Part shown: piece by piece, positions 4,858 through 5,153 of the stretch
How positions within the stretch are numbered: position 1 is the first letter of the stretch
Layout: each line of letters starts with the position of its first letter
Source of the DNA: Treponema sp.
GTDB lineage: Bacteria; Spirochaetota; Spirochaetia; Treponematales; Breznakiellaceae
Length of the DNA: 5,153 bases
Reading direction: 5' to 3'
Assembly (NCBI GenBank): GCA_031264475.1
Contig: JAISEA010000028.1
Coordinates: forward strand, 1 to 5,153
Notes under the pieces: generated by a model
Told to the model about the DNA's origin: nothing
The model's input: only the letters and a program-made list of their open reading frames with translations
Database searches by the model: none
Translations under genes and position numbers: made by a program

Positions 4858-5153
4858 ATGCCAAATTCTGACTATATCATAGCCGCCGATGCCGCTTTTC
4901 TTGAGTGGGTGAAGCATTTACTCGGCTATGTCTTACAAAACTTTGCAATATGGAATATTCCAAGCCCGCAGACAACCCTTGTCCCCCTCGCGACCGAGTT
5001 TGATACCGCTTATGAAGCGTGCAAAAGCCCAAACAGAGGGAAAATTGATACTCAAAAGAAGCACGACGCCCGTAAAAAACTAGAAAAAGAACTCCGTATC
5101 TATAACAAGGCGTACCTGCTGTACAATCCAGCGGTCAGCGACAATGATCGCAC
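4858..5153 (+). CDS. Conserved hypothetical protein, N-terminal part (3' end outside window)
   Basis: The frame is open from ATG 4858 to the window edge: 98 complete codons plus two bases, with no stop. AGGAAGG (4844-4850) sits seven bases upstream, and a strong promoter lies 85 bases before the start. The visible part is soluble, without a signal peptide, and looks helical: an N-terminal helix with FLEWVKHLLGYVLQNF, a short loop NIPSPQT, a helix around LATEFDTAYEACKS, a Lys/Arg-rich helix (KKHDARKKLEKELR) and then IYNKAYLLYNPAVSDNDR. The last motif, and the pattern of a central AYEAC-like helix and a charged helix, remind me of hypothetical proteins frequent in Treponema and some other gut bacteria, in which further C-terminal domains may follow. 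That link is from memory; the function is unknown. Confidence 0.8.
   Translation, partial: MPNSDYIIAADAAFLEWVKHLLGYVLQNFAIWNIPSPQTTLVPLATEFDTAYEACKSPNRGKIDTQKKHDARKKLEKELRIYNKAYLLYNPAVSDNDR

Overview
The window most resembles an anaerobic, plant-polymer-degrading gut bacterium, with a Treponema-like (spirochaete) genome as the best guess. Three things point that way: a lipid-anchored GH10 xylanase with a CBM9-like module, two partial hypothetical proteins at the window edges that look like families I associate with host-gut Treponema, and long intergenic stretches rich in repeats, including ACTCATT/CATTACT-type low-complexity DNA. This assignment is inference; there is no rRNA or other diagnostic marker here.

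Left part (1-2440): the 3' end of a conserved hypothetical gene (+ strand) converges on a complete 550-residue endo-1,4-beta-xylanase lipoprotein gene (- strand), and a strong hairpin separates the two stop codons. The xylanase has a good ribosome-binding site, a plausible sigma-70 promoter (TGGACT-N17-TACAAT) and an inverted repeat in its leader that could be an operator.

Middle part (2440-4090): a gene-free stretch of about 650 bases holds a compact perfect hairpin, a set of mutually exclusive inverted repeats, and copy 1 of a GC-rich, highly structured interspersed repeat. A two-gene + strand operon follows: a small DUF1858 protein (81 aa) and a ferredoxin-like iron-sulfur protein (271 aa) with one complete four-Cys motif, a second motif lacking one Cys, and an extra Cys-rich C-terminal region. 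The pair is tightly coupled (3-nt gap) and probably works in anaerobic electron transfer or redox sensing; the real function is unknown.

Right part (4090-5153): copy 2 of the interspersed repeat begins 5 bases after the iron-sulfur stop codon, in the same orientation as copy 1, so the operon is bracketed by direct repeats. Copy 2 carries an internal expansion built on a GTGTCTGACAC palindrome. It grades into CATTACT-type DNA and then into a strictly regular array of six and a half 42-bp units, each with a near-perfect CGATTATAATCG palindrome and an invariant TTATACTGTAGATGT core. The array runs into a textbook promoter (TTGACA-N17-TATACT) for a hypothetical gene that leaves the window. The two repeat systems, and the way the array abuts and resembles that promoter, are the most unusual features here.
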